From Sphingomonadales bacterium UBA658 (lineage in GTDB: Bacteria; Pseudomonadota; Alphaproteobacteria; Sphingomonadales; Sphingomonadaceae): DNA of 14,559 bases. The position numbers and the translations under genes were made by a program. How positions within the stretch are numbered: the first letter of the stretch is position 1; each line of letters opens with the position of its first letter. Of the stretch, positions 13,598-14,559 are shown in pieces. The stretch is from contig DBOA01000060.1 in assembly GCA_002299195.1 (NCBI GenBank), positions 5,642-20,200 on the forward strand. Reading direction: 5' to 3'. Below the pieces are notes generated by a model. It did not search any database, was not told where the DNA came from, and was given only the letters and a program-made list of their open reading frames with translations.

Positions 13598-14559
13598 GCG
13601 ATAATCCTTAAGTTGTTTTTTGGACGCGGGGTGGCGAACGACAGCTTTTGCCCCATCCACACTTTTACAATGAGTTCCCCGGACTCAAGTGCGGCCTGAT
13701 GCACCATCTGCAGGCCATGCGCCGAGAACGCATTGCGCATAAATTCGTCCGTAAAGCCAAGCCGGGCATGGGCATGAACCGTACGGAGTTCTTCATGGTC
13801 ATGGGCGGCGAAGTCGACGATCACGAGCCGCCCATCTTGTGCAATGGTCCGGATGGCTTCGGCAATGACTGCCTCAGGGTCTTGGGCGTAATGCAGCACT
13901 TGGTGGAAAATGACGGTATCGAATTCACCATCGCCCACGGGTAGCATGTTAAAGTCGCCTAGTTTGATTTCAACCTTGCTCGCGATATCGGCGCTGAAAT
14001 TCGCTATCTTTGCGCGGGCAAGCCGCAACATTTCAGGGCTATTGTCCAAAGCGACAAAGCGGCTTGCGCTCGCTGCGAACAATTCAACAATGCGCCCAGT
14101 CCCTGTACCTACGTCCAATACACGGCCCAATGGCGCGCTATGCAAAATCTGCGCAATCTTCGCCTCAACTTCTGAATCAGCAACATGCAGCGATCTCAAG
14201 AAATCCCATTCTTCTGCATGCGCCGCAAAATAGGATGCGGCCATATTGGTGCGTGCGTTGCGGACCTCGTCCAGCCGCGCCAGATCCTTTTGAAATGCTT
14301 TCGCCTGCGTAACATCGGCTTCTGTCAGCAACGACGTCAGGCGTCCGTCCTCCAAAACAGCGCCCGGTCGCAGGAAAACCCAACTTCCTTCTTTGCGTCG
14401 CTCCAATAATCCAGCTTCATCCAATATGCGGATATGGCGGGAAACGCGGGGCTGGCTTTGGTCCAATATCTGCACTAACTCGCCCACCGACAGTTCAAGC
14501 CGAAGCACGAGAAATACGATTCGAAGCCGGGTCGGGTCGGCCAGAGCGCGCATGATGTT
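13594..14559 (-). CDS. ArsR-type regulator fused to SAM-dependent methyltransferase domain (5' end outside window)
   Basis: At least 322 codons; the frame runs off the right edge. The first Met at 14553 falls where family members have residues just before RALADPTRLRI, so the real start is probably beyond the window. The N-terminal winged helix (ALADPTRLRIVFLVL; recognition helix SQPRVSRHIRIL; wing ERRKEGSWVFLRPG) is ArsR-like. The metal-site ELCVC box is replaced by ELSVGEL and there is no Cys in the visible protein, so it is not a thiol metal sensor. The C-terminal half is a class I methyltransferase with motif I VLDVGTGTGR (145-154 counted from that Met), ALDNSPEML and DTVIFHQVLHY. Placement directly before metF, with an ATGA overlap, suggests a regulator of the methionine/SAM cycle sensing SAM or SAH, similar in idea to SahR. 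That assignment is inference. Confidence 0.88.
   Translation of the reverse strand, partial: NIMRALADPTRLRIVFLVLRLELSVGELVQILDQSQPRVSRHIRILDEAGLLERRKEGSWVFLRPGAVLEDGRLTSLLTEADVTQAKAFQKDLARLDEVRNARTNMAASYFAAHAEEWDFLRSLHVADSEVEAKIAQILHSAPLGRVLDVGTGTGRIVELFAASASRFVALDNSPEMLRLARAKIANFSADIASKVEIKLGDFNMLPVGDGEFDTVIFHQVLHYAQDPEAVIAEAIRTIAQDGRLVIVDFAAHDHEELRTVHAHARLGFTDEFMRNAFSAHGLQMVHQAALESGELIVKVWMGQKLSFATPRPKNNLRIIA

Overview
The window looks like chromosomal core DNA of an alphaproteobacterium, most likely a sphingomonad (Sphingopyxis/Sphingorhabdus-like). I base this on the ETF proteins, on a methionine synthase split into two genes next to metF, and on sphingomonad-style secreted proteins (a TonB C-terminal-domain protein and a parallel beta-helix protein). 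The genus is an inference. I see no IS element, prophage, CRISPR array, tRNA or rRNA.

Layout, left to right. On the + strand are the end of etfB, a complete etfA (ATGA overlap), a clear intrinsic terminator, and a secreted protein with a TonB-type C-terminal domain. It converges, 4 bp apart, with a minus-strand acetylpolyamine-amidohydrolase-like deacetylase. A possible 32-codon ORF lies in the next gap on the + strand. Then come two translationally coupled minus-strand genes: nhaA (Na+/H+ antiporter, upstream) and a secreted DUF885 metallopeptidase-like protein (downstream). A 356-bp region rich in inverted repeats separates nhaA from a + strand pair, a TSUP (TauE/SafE) transporter and a TIGR02186-type membrane-anchored partner, again with ATGA coupling.

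The right 6.5 kb is a minus-strand run with transcription entering from beyond the right edge. It carries an ArsR-type regulator fused to a SAM-dependent methyltransferase domain (5' end outside the window), metF, the homocysteine-binding module of methionine synthase as its own gene, the folate/B12/reactivation modules as a second gene, and, 28 bp later, a beta-helix secreted protein. The first three are joined by ATGA stop/start overlaps. Together they make and use 5-methyl-THF to methylate homocysteine, under a regulator that probably senses the SAM/SAH state.

No clearly new multi-gene system is visible. The most interesting non-coding signals are a near-identical inverted repeat (TATGC, G/C-rich centre, GCATA) just upstream of both the deacetylase gene and nhaA, and a set of overlapping, mutually exclusive stems farther upstream of nhaA. 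The most interesting coding signals are the ArsR-methyltransferase fusion heading the split-metH operon and the unexplained pairings nhaA/DUF885 and TSUP/TIGR02186.
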